Of a stretch of DNA of 64,000 nt, positions 1 to 7,422 are shown in pieces (within the stretch, counting starts at the first letter, position 1; each line of letters starts with the position of its first letter). The stretch covers positions 62,001-126,000 of the forward strand of contig NZ_SZZH01000002.1 in assembly GCF_005298075.1 (NCBI RefSeq), read 5' to 3'. The translations under genes were made by a program, and so were the position numbers. The stretch is from Nakamurella flava. GTDB lineage: Bacteria > Actinomycetota > Actinomycetes > Mycobacteriales > Nakamurellaceae. The notes beneath the pieces are model-generated. The model did not search any database. It worked only from the letters and a program-made list of their open reading frames with translations, and had not been told where the DNA came from.

Positions 1-195
1 CACGGCCACACCCCCGAGGGCAACCGGCTGGTCATCCGCGCCGACGCCCGACTGCACCCGTCGCAGGGCTCGACCGTGCACGTCCTGCCGACCGACGCCG
101 AGCACACCCACGTGTTCGACCCGGGCACCGGCATCCGCCTGAAGTCCTCGGGCGCCGTCCCCGCCGACGCCTCGATCGCGTCCGCCGGTCTCTGA
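1..195 (+). CDS. ABC transporter ATP-binding protein, C-terminal end (partial)
   Basis: Only the last 64 codons are in the window; the reading frame is open from base 1 to the TGA at 193-195. The residues ending in VHVFD-PGTGIRL resemble the TOBE-type regulatory domain that closes MalK/UgpC/MsmK ATPases, where a phrase such as HxFDxxTGxRL is usual just before the C terminus. This would be the energising subunit of a carbohydrate or glycerol-phosphate importer. No Walker motifs are visible because the ATPase domain lies upstream of the window, so the substrate cannot be told. A hairpin terminator follows 18 bases after the stop, so this is the last gene of its operon. Confidence 0.7.
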   Translation, partial: HGHTPEGNRLVIRADARLHPSQGSTVHVLPTDAEHTHVFDPGTGIRLKSSGAVPADASIASAGL

Positions 196-213
196 CCGAC
201 ACCGCCTGAGCCC

Positions 214-248
214 GAAGCCGGGTCACGCCTCCCGCGTGGCCCGGCTTC
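214..248 (+). terminator. Hairpin terminator after the ABC ATPase gene
   Basis: An inverted repeat with arms of about 14 bases (GAAGCCGGGTCACG and its near complement) surrounds a short loop. One position would be a G-T pair. There is no long T run, as is common in high-GC actinobacteria. Confidence 0.6.
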
Positions 249-292
249 GCCGTTCCCGGGGCGGAAGTGTGACCGACGCCGACGGAACCCGC

Positions 293-359
293 TGACGCTG
301 ATCACCTCCGCGCCCGAGCGAGGAAAACGCCCCCTCCGACGGAAAGACGATCAGCGTCA
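293..359. repeat. 11-bp perfect inverted repeat, arms 45 bp apart
   Basis: TGACGCTGATC at 293-303 is matched by its exact complement GATCAGCGTCA at 349-359. The pair lies in the space between two convergent genes, beyond the terminator. Arms this far apart could form a long-stem RNA structure or be two protein half-sites; no function can be assigned. Confidence 0.4.
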
Positions 360-413
360 ACATCATTCAGCCGCGTGAGCCACTTCGGGCGGCGTCGACC
401 CACGTGGGCGGCG

Positions 414-1442
414 TCAGCCGCCGACCGCCTCCGCGCGACGCCGCCGGGCCACCTCGGCCAGCACGACACCGGTGGCGACGGAGGCGTTGAGCGACTCGAC
501 GTTGCGGACCATCGGGATGGAGACGGTGACGTCGCAGACGGTGCGGGTCAGGCGGGACAGCCCGCGGCCCTCCGAACCGACGACGACGACGAGCGGTGAG
601 GTGGCCAGCTCGAACGTGTCCGTGTCGACGGTGCCGTCGGCGTCCAGGCCGGCGATCATCAGGCCGGCCTCGGCGTAGTCCTTGAGCACCCGGACCAGGT
701 TCGGGCAGCGGGCCACCCGGATCCGGGCGGCGGTCCCGGCCGAGGTGCGCCAGGCCGATGCGGTCATCCCGGCGCTGCGGCGCTCGGGCACCACCACCCC
801 GTGGGCGCCGAACGCGGCGGCCGACCGCACGATGGCGCCGAGGTTCCGGGGGTCGGTGACCCCGTCGACCGCCACGATGAGGGGGGCCCGGCCGGAGTCG
901 GCGGCCCGGGACAGCAGGTCGTTCGGGTGCGCGTACTGGTAGGGCGGCACGGACAGGGCGACGCCCTGATGGACCGCCCCACCGGTCAACCGGTCCAGCT
1001 CGGTGCGGGCGACGTCCAGCTGGGCGATACCCCGCTCGGCCGCCGCGGTGATGGCCTCGGCGATCCGCTCGTCGGAGGCCAGGCCGGTGGCCACGTACAG
1101 GGCGGTCGCCGGCACCCCGGCGCGCAGGGCCTCGACGACCGGGTTGCGGCCGACCACCGTCTCCGGCAGGTCCGCGTGCCGGCCACCGCGGGCCTGGCCG
1201 ACCGGCGCCCCGGTGGTGCGGGTGCGCGGAGCCGCACCAGCGGAACGTCCGGTCCCCTGCTTGTTGGCGACCTCGGCGCGCTTGGCCGCGCGGGCCTTGG
1301 CGTGCCCCTTGCGATCCTCCGCGGGCGGGGTCGGGCCCTTGCCCTTCAGGGCCCGCCGGGCCTGTCCGCCCGATCCGACCTGGGCGCCCTTCTTGGTGCC
1401 GCCCTTGCGGATCGCTCCGCGCCGCTGTGAATTCCCGGCCAT
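414..1442 (-). CDS. rlmB: 23S rRNA 2'-O-ribose G2251 methyltransferase RlmB (SpoU family)
   Basis: Cytoplasmic enzyme that methylates the 2'-OH of a guanosine in the peptidyl-transferase loop of 23S rRNA using SAM. The 342-residue product has a basic, Lys/Arg/Gly-rich N-terminal extension of about 95 residues, then the substrate-binding domain starting near [11 protein letters not shown]. The SpoU/TrmD knot methylase follows, with its three motifs: [28 protein letters not shown] and [15 protein letters not shown]. The start at 1442 has a GAGGAG site 6-7 bases upstream; the frame stays open further upstream only because it runs antisense to cysS. It lies 25 bases after cysS, an arrangement common in actinobacteria, so the two are probably cotranscribed. 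Confidence 0.93.
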   Translation of the reverse strand: MAGNSQRRGAIRKGGTKKGAQVGSGGQARRALKGKGPTPPAEDRKGHAKARAAKRAEVANKQGTGRSAGAAPRTRTTGAPVGQARGGRHADLPETVVGRNPVVEALRAGVPATALYVATGLASDERIAEAITAAAERGIAQLDVARTELDRLTGGAVHQGVALSVPPYQYAHPNDLLSRAADSGRAPLIVAVDGVTDPRNLGAIVRSAAAFGAHGVVVPERRSAGMTASAWRTSAGTAARIRVARCPNLVRVLKDYAEAGLMIAGLDADGTVDTDTFELATSPLVVVVGSEGRGLSRLTRTVCDVTVSIPMVRNVESLNASVATGVVLAEVARRRRAEAVGG

Positions 1443-1467
1443 GTCGTTTCTCCTCGATCGTCCGGTG

Positions 1468-2889
1468 TCAGCTGCGCGACTCGGCCACGGACCACTGCGG
1501 CCCGTCGGCGGTGTCCTCGATGGCGAAACCGGCGTGCGCCAACTGGTTGCGGATGGCATCCGCACGAGCGAAATCGCGGGCGGCCCGGGCGGCCGCCCGT
1601 TCGGCCAGCAGATCCCGGAGCAGCTCGCCGGTCGCCGCGACCAGCGCGCCCCCGTCGGCTCCGGCCCGCAGACCCGGGGTGGTGGATCGCCACGGCTCGG
1701 CGAACGGGTCGACCCCGAGCACGGCGACCATCGCCCGCACCGCTGCGGCCAGGTCGAGGGCCGCGGCCAGGTCCCGGTCGGCCAGCGCCGCGTTGCCCCG
1801 GCGGACGTGGTCGTGGATGACGGCCAATGCGCGCGGCACCGACAGGTCGTCGTCCATCGCTTCGGCGAACGCCGGCGGCACGGTTCCCACCGGCAGTTCC
1901 CCGTCGGCCTTCTCGGCCGCGCGCACGAGGAATGCCTCGATGCGCTCGTAGGCCTTGGCCGCGTCGTCCAGTGCGGGCCGCGAGTATTCGATCGACGACC
2001 GGTAATGGACGCTGATGAGGTAATACCGCAACGCGACCGGCCGGGTGTGCGCGGTGATCGCGGGAACGGACAGGATGTTCCCCAGCGATTTGGACATCTT
2101 CTCGCCGGCCATGGTGACCCAGTGCGAATGCATCCAGTACCGGGCGAACTCGTCACCGACGCCGTGCGACTGCGCCGCCTCGTTCTCGTGGTGCGGGAAG
2201 ATGAGATCCAGTCCGCCACCGTGGATGTCGAACCGATCACCGAGATAGCTGCGGGCCATCGCCGAGCACTCGATGTGCCATCCGGGTCGCCCCGGCCCCC
2301 AGGGGGAATCCCAGAACGGTTCGCCGGGTTTGGCGGCCTTCCACATGGTGAAGTCGGCGGGATCGCGCTTTCCGCCGGCCTCCGTCTCCCCCTGGGTCAT
2401 CTCGTCGATGCGCTGACCGGACAGGAATCCGTAATCGGACTGGGTGCGCACCGCGAAATAGACGTCACCCGCGGCGGCATAGGCATGGCCCCGCTCGATG
2501 AGGTCGCCGATCATGGCCAGCATCTGCGGAATGTGGCCGGTCGCCCGGGGTTCGATCGACGGACGCAGGCAGCCGAGTGTGTCGTAGGCGTCGGCGAAAC
2601 TGCGTTCGTGGGTGGCTGCCCACTCCCACCAGGGTCGACCGGCCTCGGCCGCCTTCGCCAGGATCTTGTCGTCGATGTCCGTCACGTTCCGGACGTGCCA
2701 CACCTCGTGACCGGAGTACTGCAGCCACCGGCGCAGCACGTCGTACACGATTCCGGCGCCCCGCAGATGTCCGATGTGCGGGTGCCATTGCACCGTCGCC
2801 CCGCAGTTGTAGAGGGTGACGATGCCGGGGCGCAGCGGCTCGAAGGGTCGGACGGACCTGGTCGCGGTGTCGTAGAGCTGCAGGGCCAC
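1468..2889 (-). CDS. cysS: Cysteinyl-tRNA synthetase
   Basis: Class I aminoacyl-tRNA synthetase that charges tRNA-Cys. The 473-residue length is normal for the family. The HIGH motif is at residues 38-41 and KMSKS at 264-268. The zinc ligands expected from E. coli CysRS are present as C29, C208, H233 and E237 (in FPHHENE). The C-terminal third is the helical anticodon-binding part. It is distinct from the mycothiol ligase MshC, which shares the fold: the tRNA-binding C-terminal domain is full length here. It is the first gene of a cysS-rlmB pair. Confidence 0.95.
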   Translation of the reverse strand: MALQLYDTATRSVRPFEPLRPGIVTLYNCGATVQWHPHIGHLRGAGIVYDVLRRWLQYSGHEVWHVRNVTDIDDKILAKAAEAGRPWWEWAATHERSFADAYDTLGCLRPSIEPRATGHIPQMLAMIGDLIERGHAYAAAGDVYFAVRTQSDYGFLSGQRIDEMTQGETEAGGKRDPADFTMWKAAKPGEPFWDSPWGPGRPGWHIECSAMARSYLGDRFDIHGGGLDLIFPHHENEAAQSHGVGDEFARYWMHSHWVTMAGEKMSKSLGNILSVPAITAHTRPVALRYYLISVHYRSSIEYSRPALDDAAKAYERIEAFLVRAAEKADGELPVGTVPPAFAEAMDDDLSVPRALAVIHDHVRRGNAALADRDLAAALDLAAAVRAMVAVLGVDPFAEPWRSTTPGLRAGADGGALVAATGELLRDLLAERAAARAARDFARADAIRNQLAHAGFAIEDTADGPQWSVAESRS

Positions 2890-2979
2890 CCGACGATCCT
2901 ACGGGGACCGGGCCGCTCCGCCCGGCCCCCGCAGCTCCGTCACCGGCACGTGGCGGCACGATCCGCGCCGGTCGGCGCC

Positions 2980-3000
2980 GTCACCGCGCCGGCCGGTGAC
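2980..3000 (-). terminator. Possible hairpin terminator after lsr2
   Basis: GTCACCG and CGGTGAC form a perfect 7-bp stem around a 7-base GC loop, 8 bases beyond the lsr2 stop codon on the minus strand. No T tract follows, so this is tentative. Confidence 0.3.
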
Positions 3001-3008
3001 GAGGGAGG

Positions 3009-3359
3009 TCAGGAAGTGGCGGCCTGGTACTGCTCCAGGACGTCCGCGGGGACGCGCCCGCGCGCCGACACGGTGATGCCGTTCTCCTGCGCCCACTCAC
3101 GGACCGCGCGGGCGTCCACGGAGCCGGTCGAGCCGGCACCCGCCGCGCCGCGGGCACCCCGGGACGACGACGCCTTGGCCCCGCCGCGCACCTTGCGGGC
3201 GGCGGCGGTGAAATCGGCCAGCGCCTTCCGGAGGGCGGCGGCGTTCTTCTTGCTCAGGTCGATCTCGTAGCTACGGCCGTCGAGCGCGAAGGAGACGGTC
3301 TCCACCGCCTTCCCGCCGTCGATGTCGTCGGTGAGCGTGATGGTGGTCTGCTGGGCCAT
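3009..3359 (-). CDS. lsr2: Lsr2-type nucleoid-associated protein
   Basis: Small (116 aa) histone-like protein that bridges DNA and silences AT-rich, often horizontally acquired genes in actinobacteria. The N-terminal half (about residues 1-55) matches the dimerisation domain, with ITLTDDIDGG and SYEIDLSKKNA. A Gly/Ala/Ser-rich linker joins it to the DNA-binding domain, which ends WAQENGITVSARGRVP, including the RGR minor-groove motif. The start is the ATG at 3357-3359, preceded by a GGAAAGG-like site; an upstream in-frame extension has no such support. It is monocistronic. Its presence is relevant to the lower-GC island at 19.6-21.9 kb, a natural kind of Lsr2 target. Confidence 0.93.
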   Translation of the reverse strand: MAQQTTITLTDDIDGGKAVETVSFALDGRSYEIDLSKKNAAALRKALADFTAAARKVRGGAKASSSRGARGAAGAGSTGSVDARAVREWAQENGITVSARGRVPADVLEQYQAATS

Positions 3360-3447
3360 GGTGCGGGCCTTTCCGGCTGGAAGCGGATACTGAGCGGGGA
3401 TATGCAATCCCGGTCTCAGAGGTCGAATGCGGTGTCGAGCTGGACCA

Positions 3448-3453
3448 ACAATA
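3448..3453 (-). promoter_or_regulatory. Possible -10 box for lsr2
   Basis: TATTGT on the minus strand, about 90 bases upstream of the lsr2 start, fits the TANNNT pattern of actinobacterial housekeeping promoters. No convincing -35 box was found. Confidence 0.25.
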
Positions 3454-3538
3454 GCGCGCGACCGGGCGAAAGCTGCTCGCCCGCCGAGCATCTGCATTCA
3501 CTCGATGCGTCGTGAAGGAACTGTCCGAACTCGAACCG

Positions 3539-4384
3539 TCACAGTTCCCGATGCTCGCCCGGGCCAATCACCGTATTCGGGGCATTCGACGGAATGGCCA
3601 GATGCAAACGCGCGAACGACAACGCTTCCGCCAGATCCGTCGACCGGTCGGCCTCCGAACGCCCCCGGGTCGATATCTCCAGCACGACGGCGCCGTCAAA
3701 ACCGTTGCCCGCCAACAACTCCAACATCTGCGCGCACGGCTGACCGCCTCGCCCGGGCACCAGATGTTCGTCACGCGCCGAGCCGGATCCGTCGGCCAGA
3801 TGCAGATGACCGAGCCGGTCACCCATCTGGGCGGCCATCGCCAGGGCGTCGGACTGCGAGGTCGCGGTGTGGGACAGATCAAGGGTGAACCACCGGTGGC
3901 CGGCGGGGATGGGATTCCAGTGCGGACGGTAGGAGTTGACCAGCGCGCCCCGCACCTTCAACGGGAACATGTTCTCCACCGCGATCCGGACGTCGGTGCG
4001 CTCCTGCAACTCGGCGACCGCATCGTCGAAATGGGCGGCGGCGCTGCGCTGCCAGACGAAGGGCGGGTGAGTCACCACGGTCGTCGCGCCCAGTCGTTCG
4101 GCCATCTCGACCGACCGCGCGATCTTGATCACCGGATCGGTGGACCACACCCGGGCGGTCAGCAGCAGACACGGCGAATGGACCGAGAGCACCGGGACCT
4201 CGTAGCGCTGGGACAGCTCGGCGAGCGCCGCGGCGTCCTGGCTGACCGGGTCGGTCTGGACGAGAACCTCGACCCCGTCGTAGCCGAAATCGGCAGCGGC
4301 CCGGAACGCCGTCTCGGCGTCCCCCGGGTAGACGCTGGCCGTGGACAGGCCCACCGGGATGCTGGGCACACGCACCGCCCGCAT
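3539..4384 (-). CDS. Sugar phosphate isomerase/epimerase-like TIM-barrel protein
   Basis: A 281-residue protein of the xylose-isomerase-like TIM-barrel (AP endonuclease 2) superfamily. Typical strand ends are VGLSTASVYP near the start, DGVEVLV, VLSVHSP, VVTHPP, IAVENM, FTLDLSHTA, LGHLHLADG and VVLEIS; the conserved Glu, Asp and His residues are the usual metal ligands of the fold. The start at 4384 has GGAGG nine bases upstream; ten further in-frame codons upstream lack a better site. It lies 94 bases downstream of regX3 on the same strand. Similar genes sit next to senX3-regX3 in other actinobacteria. The substrate is unknown. Confidence 0.8.
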   Translation of the reverse strand: MRAVRVPSIPVGLSTASVYPGDAETAFRAAADFGYDGVEVLVQTDPVSQDAAALAELSQRYEVPVLSVHSPCLLLTARVWSTDPVIKIARSVEMAERLGATTVVTHPPFVWQRSAAAHFDDAVAELQERTDVRIAVENMFPLKVRGALVNSYRPHWNPIPAGHRWFTLDLSHTATSQSDALAMAAQMGDRLGHLHLADGSGSARDEHLVPGRGGQPCAQMLELLAGNGFDGAVVLEISTRGRSEADRSTDLAEALSFARLHLAIPSNAPNTVIGPGEHREL

Positions 4385-4478
4385 GCGGCGTCCTCCGAGT
4401 CGTCGACCGATCACGCGGAGGGCGGAGCCCCCCGCCCTTGCCGCTCTCGAACCTACCTGTCCGACCGCCGGATCGGGG

Positions 4479-5156
4479 TCAGACCTCGAGCTTGTACCCC
4501 AGTCCGCGGACAGTGACCAGGTGCCGCGGGGCCGCCGGGTCCGGCTCGATCTTGGCGCGGAGCCGCTTCACGTGGACGTCCAGGGTCTTGGTGTCGCCCA
4601 CGTAGTCCGACCCCCACACCCGGTCGATCAGCTGCCCCCGGGTGAGCACCCGGCCGGCGTTGCGGATGAGGTACTCCAGCAGGTCGAACTCCTTGAGCGG
4701 CAACGACACCGGCTGCCCGTGCACGCTCACCACGTGCCGGTCGACGTCCATCCGGACCGGTCCGGCCTCGAGTACCGCCAGGTCCGGTTCCTCGGCGTCC
4801 GAGCCGCGGCGCAGCACCGCCCGGATACGGGCGATCAGCTCGCGCGACGAGTACGGCTTGGTGATGTAGTCGTCGGCCCCGATCTCCAGCCCGACGACCT
4901 TGTCGATCTCCTCGTCCCGCGCAGTCACCATGATGACGGGGACGGACGACCGGGTTCGCAGCCGGCGGCACACCTCGGTGCCGCTCATTCCGGGCAGCAT
5001 GACGTCCAGCAGCACGATGTCGGCGCCGTTGCGGTCGAACTCGTCGAGCCCGCTGGGACCGTCCGGGGCCAGGACGGTGTCGAAGCCCTCCTTGCGCAGC
5101 AGATAAGCCAGCGGCTCGGCCATGGCCTCCTCGTCCTCGACGATCAGGACCTTCAT
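4479..5156 (-). CDS. regX3: Two-component response regulator RegX3
   Basis: OmpR/PhoB-family response regulator of 225 residues. The receiver domain occupies about 1-115, with the acidic pocket in VEDEE, phosphoacceptor D51 in LLDVMLPG and K100 in YITKPY. A winged-helix DNA-binding domain follows (about 130-225), with LPLKEFDLLEYLIRNAGRV and DVHVKRLRAKIE. In mycobacteria RegX3 activates phosphate-scavenging genes under phosphate limitation. Its ATG directly abuts the senX3 stop codon, so the two are translationally linked. The symbol rests on family similarity plus the conserved gpmA-senX3-regX3 order. Confidence 0.92.
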   Translation of the reverse strand: MKVLIVEDEEAMAEPLAYLLRKEGFDTVLAPDGPSGLDEFDRNGADIVLLDVMLPGMSGTEVCRRLRTRSSVPVIMVTARDEEIDKVVGLEIGADDYITKPYSSRELIARIRAVLRRGSDAEEPDLAVLEAGPVRMDVDRHVVSVHGQPVSLPLKEFDLLEYLIRNAGRVLTRGQLIDRVWGSDYVGDTKTLDVHVKRLRAKIEPDPAAPRHLVTVRGLGYKLEV

Positions 5157-6401
5157 TCAGACGCCTCCTAGCGGCGAAAGGGACGACCCGGGGCTCGGGT
5201 CGGCCGGGACACCGGCCGGGCCGGGTGCGGATCGAGGGGCGGTGAGGACCGGCAGGATCAGGGTGAACGTCGACCCGGTGCCGGGGCGGCTCCAGACCGT
5301 CGCCGTGCCACCGTGGTTGGCCGCGATGTGCTTGACGATGGCCAGGCCGAGACCGGTACCGCCGGTGGCCCGCGACCGGGCCGGGTCGACGCGGAAGAAG
5401 CGTTCGAAGATGCGGCGCTGGTTCTCGCCGGAGATGCCGATCCCGCGATCGGTGACCGCGAGCCGGACCATGCCGTCGCGCTGGGCCCGGCTGATGGAGA
5501 CCGGGGTACCGGCCGGCGAGTACTGGACCGCGTTGTCGATCAGATTGGTCAGGGCAGTGACGAGCAGGGTGCGATCGCCGCGCACCACCAGGCCACTCGG
5601 ACCGTCGCTGGCCAGGGTGATGCCGCTGGCCTCGGCCCGGGTCGCGACCCGGTTCAGAGCCTCGTCCACGACGCCGTCGATCTCCACCGGCACCAGGTCG
5701 AGCAGCGGTTCGGCACCCTGCAACCGCGACAGCGAGATCAGCTCGTTGACCAGAGTGCCGAGCCGCACCGACTCGGAGTGCAGCTTGGCGACGAAATGCC
5801 GTACAGCTTCCGGGTCGTCGCTGGCGTCCAGGGCGGCCTCGGCGAGCAGGCCCATGGAACTGACCGGGGTCTTGAGCTCGTGCGAGACGTTGGCGATGAA
5901 GTCACGGCGGACGTCCTCGACCCGGCGGGCGGCGGACTCGTCGGTGACCGAGACCAGCACCCGGCCGCCGTCGACGGCCTGCACGATGGCCGTCACCGCG
6001 GTCGGGGTGCGGGTGATGACACCGGCGAGGTTCGGTAGGGCGGGCGGCGGGTTGAGCTTGACGTCGATCGGTTCCCCGGACACCCGGGTGCGGTCGGCGG
6101 CGTCCGCGATGGCCTCGTCGATGACCCCGGCGCGCAGCGCCCCCAGTTCGGACGCCCGGTCGTTGGCGAGCTCGGTGTGGCCCTCGGCGTCCAGCACCAG
6201 ATAGCCGGTGGCCGAACGGCGGACGACCTCGACGGCCAGGGCGGCGTCGGACTCGGCGCGGCGGGCTTCCGGCCGGTTCTCGAAGCGGCGTTCAGCGACG
6301 ACCACACCGGCCACGAACCCGGCCGCCGCACCGGCGATCCCGACCAGTGCGACCACCAGATACGCCCAGGCCGACACAACCAGAATGGTAGGGGCCGACA
6401 C
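5157..6401 (-). CDS. senX3: Sensor histidine kinase SenX3
   Basis: Membrane sensor kinase partner of RegX3. With the GTG start at 6399-6401 the product is 414 residues: one or two N-terminal membrane segments (AWAYLVVALVGIAGAAAGF), a PAS-like domain (about 55-145), a HisKA domain with phosphoacceptor H174 in NVSHELKTP, and an HATPase domain with NLIDNAVQYS, DRGIGI and GGTGLGLAIVKHI. This is the SenX3/PhoR layout, with a short extracytoplasmic part and phosphate sensing expected through the Pst/PhoU system. The frame continues to a TTG at 6437; I prefer 6401 because the membrane segment then begins almost at once, as in mycobacterial SenX3. The last base of its stop codon meets the regX3 start. 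Confidence 0.9.
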   Translation of the reverse strand: MSAPTILVVSAWAYLVVALVGIAGAAAGFVAGVVVAERRFENRPEARRAESDAALAVEVVRRSATGYLVLDAEGHTELANDRASELGALRAGVIDEAIADAADRTRVSGEPIDVKLNPPPALPNLAGVITRTPTAVTAIVQAVDGGRVLVSVTDESAARRVEDVRRDFIANVSHELKTPVSSMGLLAEAALDASDDPEAVRHFVAKLHSESVRLGTLVNELISLSRLQGAEPLLDLVPVEIDGVVDEALNRVATRAEASGITLASDGPSGLVVRGDRTLLVTALTNLIDNAVQYSPAGTPVSISRAQRDGMVRLAVTDRGIGISGENQRRIFERFFRVDPARSRATGGTGLGLAIVKHIAANHGGTATVWSRPGTGSTFTLILPVLTAPRSAPGPAGVPADPSPGSSLSPLGGV

Positions 6402-6460
6402 CTGCGGTGACCGTCGGCTGACGCGGTCGGTGACCAAGAACCGCAGGTCGCCGCGGGGCC

Positions 6461-6489
6461 CTTCACCGACTGTTCATCCCCCGGTCGCC
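6461..6489. promoter_or_regulatory. Candidate PHO box (three GTTCACC-like units)
   Basis: CTTCACC, GTTCATC and GGTCGCC occur at exactly 11-base spacing (6461, 6472, 6483) between gpmA and senX3. This matches the direct-repeat layout of PHO boxes (GTTCACC-N4-GTTCACC) bound by PhoP/RegX3-type regulators. The position, upstream of senX3-regX3, suggests autoregulation. The units match best on the plus strand, and the third matches poorly. Confidence 0.4.
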
Positions 6490-6575
6490 CGGAGGCCCCC
6501 CACGACGTCGTGTCGAGGGCATCCGGGTGACCGGTGCGCACACCGTTCGGGTGGCGGGTGACGGACGGCTCGGGG

Positions 6576-7319
6576 TCAGCGCCCCTGGTTGGCGACGGCG
6601 GTGATGGCGGCGGCCGCCGCGTCAGGGTCGAGGTACTCACCGCCGGCGGTGACCGGCTTCATGTCGTCGTCCAGTTCGTACCGCAGCGGGATACCGGTCG
6701 GCAGGTTCACCTTGGCGATGCCCTCGTCGGTGATGCCGTCGAGCATCTTGACCACGGCGCGCAGCGAATTGCCGTGCGCGGCGACCAGCACGGTCTTGCC
6801 GGCGCGCAGGTCGTCGAAGATCGGGCCGTACAGGTAGGACTCCATACGGGCCACGACGTCGGCCAGGCACTCGGTCTTGGGCGCCTCGTCGCCGAGGTCG
6901 GCGTACCGGGGGTCGCCTGCCTGCGAGTACTCGTTGGTGTCGCTGATGGGCGGCGGCGGGGTGTCGTAGGAGCGGCGCCAGAGCATGAACTGGTCCTCGC
7001 CGTAGGTCTGCAGGGTCTCCTTCTTGTCCTTGCCCTGCAGGTCGCCATAGTGCCGTTCATTCAGGCGCCAGGAACGGCGGACCGGGATCCACAGCCGGTC
7101 GGCCGCGTCCAGGGCCAGGTTGGCGGTGGTGATGGCGCGCCGCAGCAGCGAGGTGTGCAGCACGTCGGGCAGGACTCCGTTGTCCTTCAACAGTTCACCC
7201 GCGCGGGAAGCCTCGGCCGTGCCCTTCTCGGACAGCGGCACGTCGACCCAGCCGGTGAACAGGTTCAGCTTGTTCCACGTGCTCTCGCCGTGACGCATGA
7301 GGATCAGAGTCGCAGTCAT
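6576..7319 (-). CDS. gpmA: 2,3-bisphosphoglycerate-dependent phosphoglycerate mutase
   Basis: Glycolytic enzyme interconverting 3- and 2-phosphoglycerate, 247 residues as usual for the dPGM family. The phosphohistidine motif [10 protein letters not shown] is at the N terminus. The second catalytic region, [19 protein letters not shown], and the second histidine in [13 protein letters not shown] are intact. The start is the ATG at 7317-7319; the longer upstream frame is the antisense of the Ser/Thr-rich tail of the next gene. In mycobacteria gpm1 also lies immediately upstream of senX3. Confidence 0.95.
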   Translation of the reverse strand: MTATLILMRHGESTWNKLNLFTGWVDVPLSEKGTAEASRAGELLKDNGVLPDVLHTSLLRRAITTANLALDAADRLWIPVRRSWRLNERHYGDLQGKDKKETLQTYGEDQFMLWRRSYDTPPPPISDTNEYSQAGDPRYADLGDEAPKTECLADVVARMESYLYGPIFDDLRAGKTVLVAAHGNSLRAVVKMLDGITDEGIAKVNLPTGIPLRYELDDDMKPVTAGGEYLDPDAAAAAITAVANQGR

Positions 7320-7422
7320 GGCTGTCAGTGTGCCCGAGTGACCGACGCCGGGCAGGGCGGACCCCCCGGTTGTCTGAGCACGCCGCGGAACGCCTGCGCG
7401 GACCGTTCGGGAAGCGCCCGGA

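Noticed and set aside
1468-2889. MshC cysteine ligase rather than CysS
   Set aside because: MshC shares the class I core and zinc site, but this protein has the full tRNA-binding C-terminal region and lies next to rlmB, as cysS does.
1003-3270. 755-codon plus-strand frame over rlmB-cysS
   Set aside because: It covers genes with HIGH, KMSKS and SpoU motifs on the other strand; it is a shadow frame.
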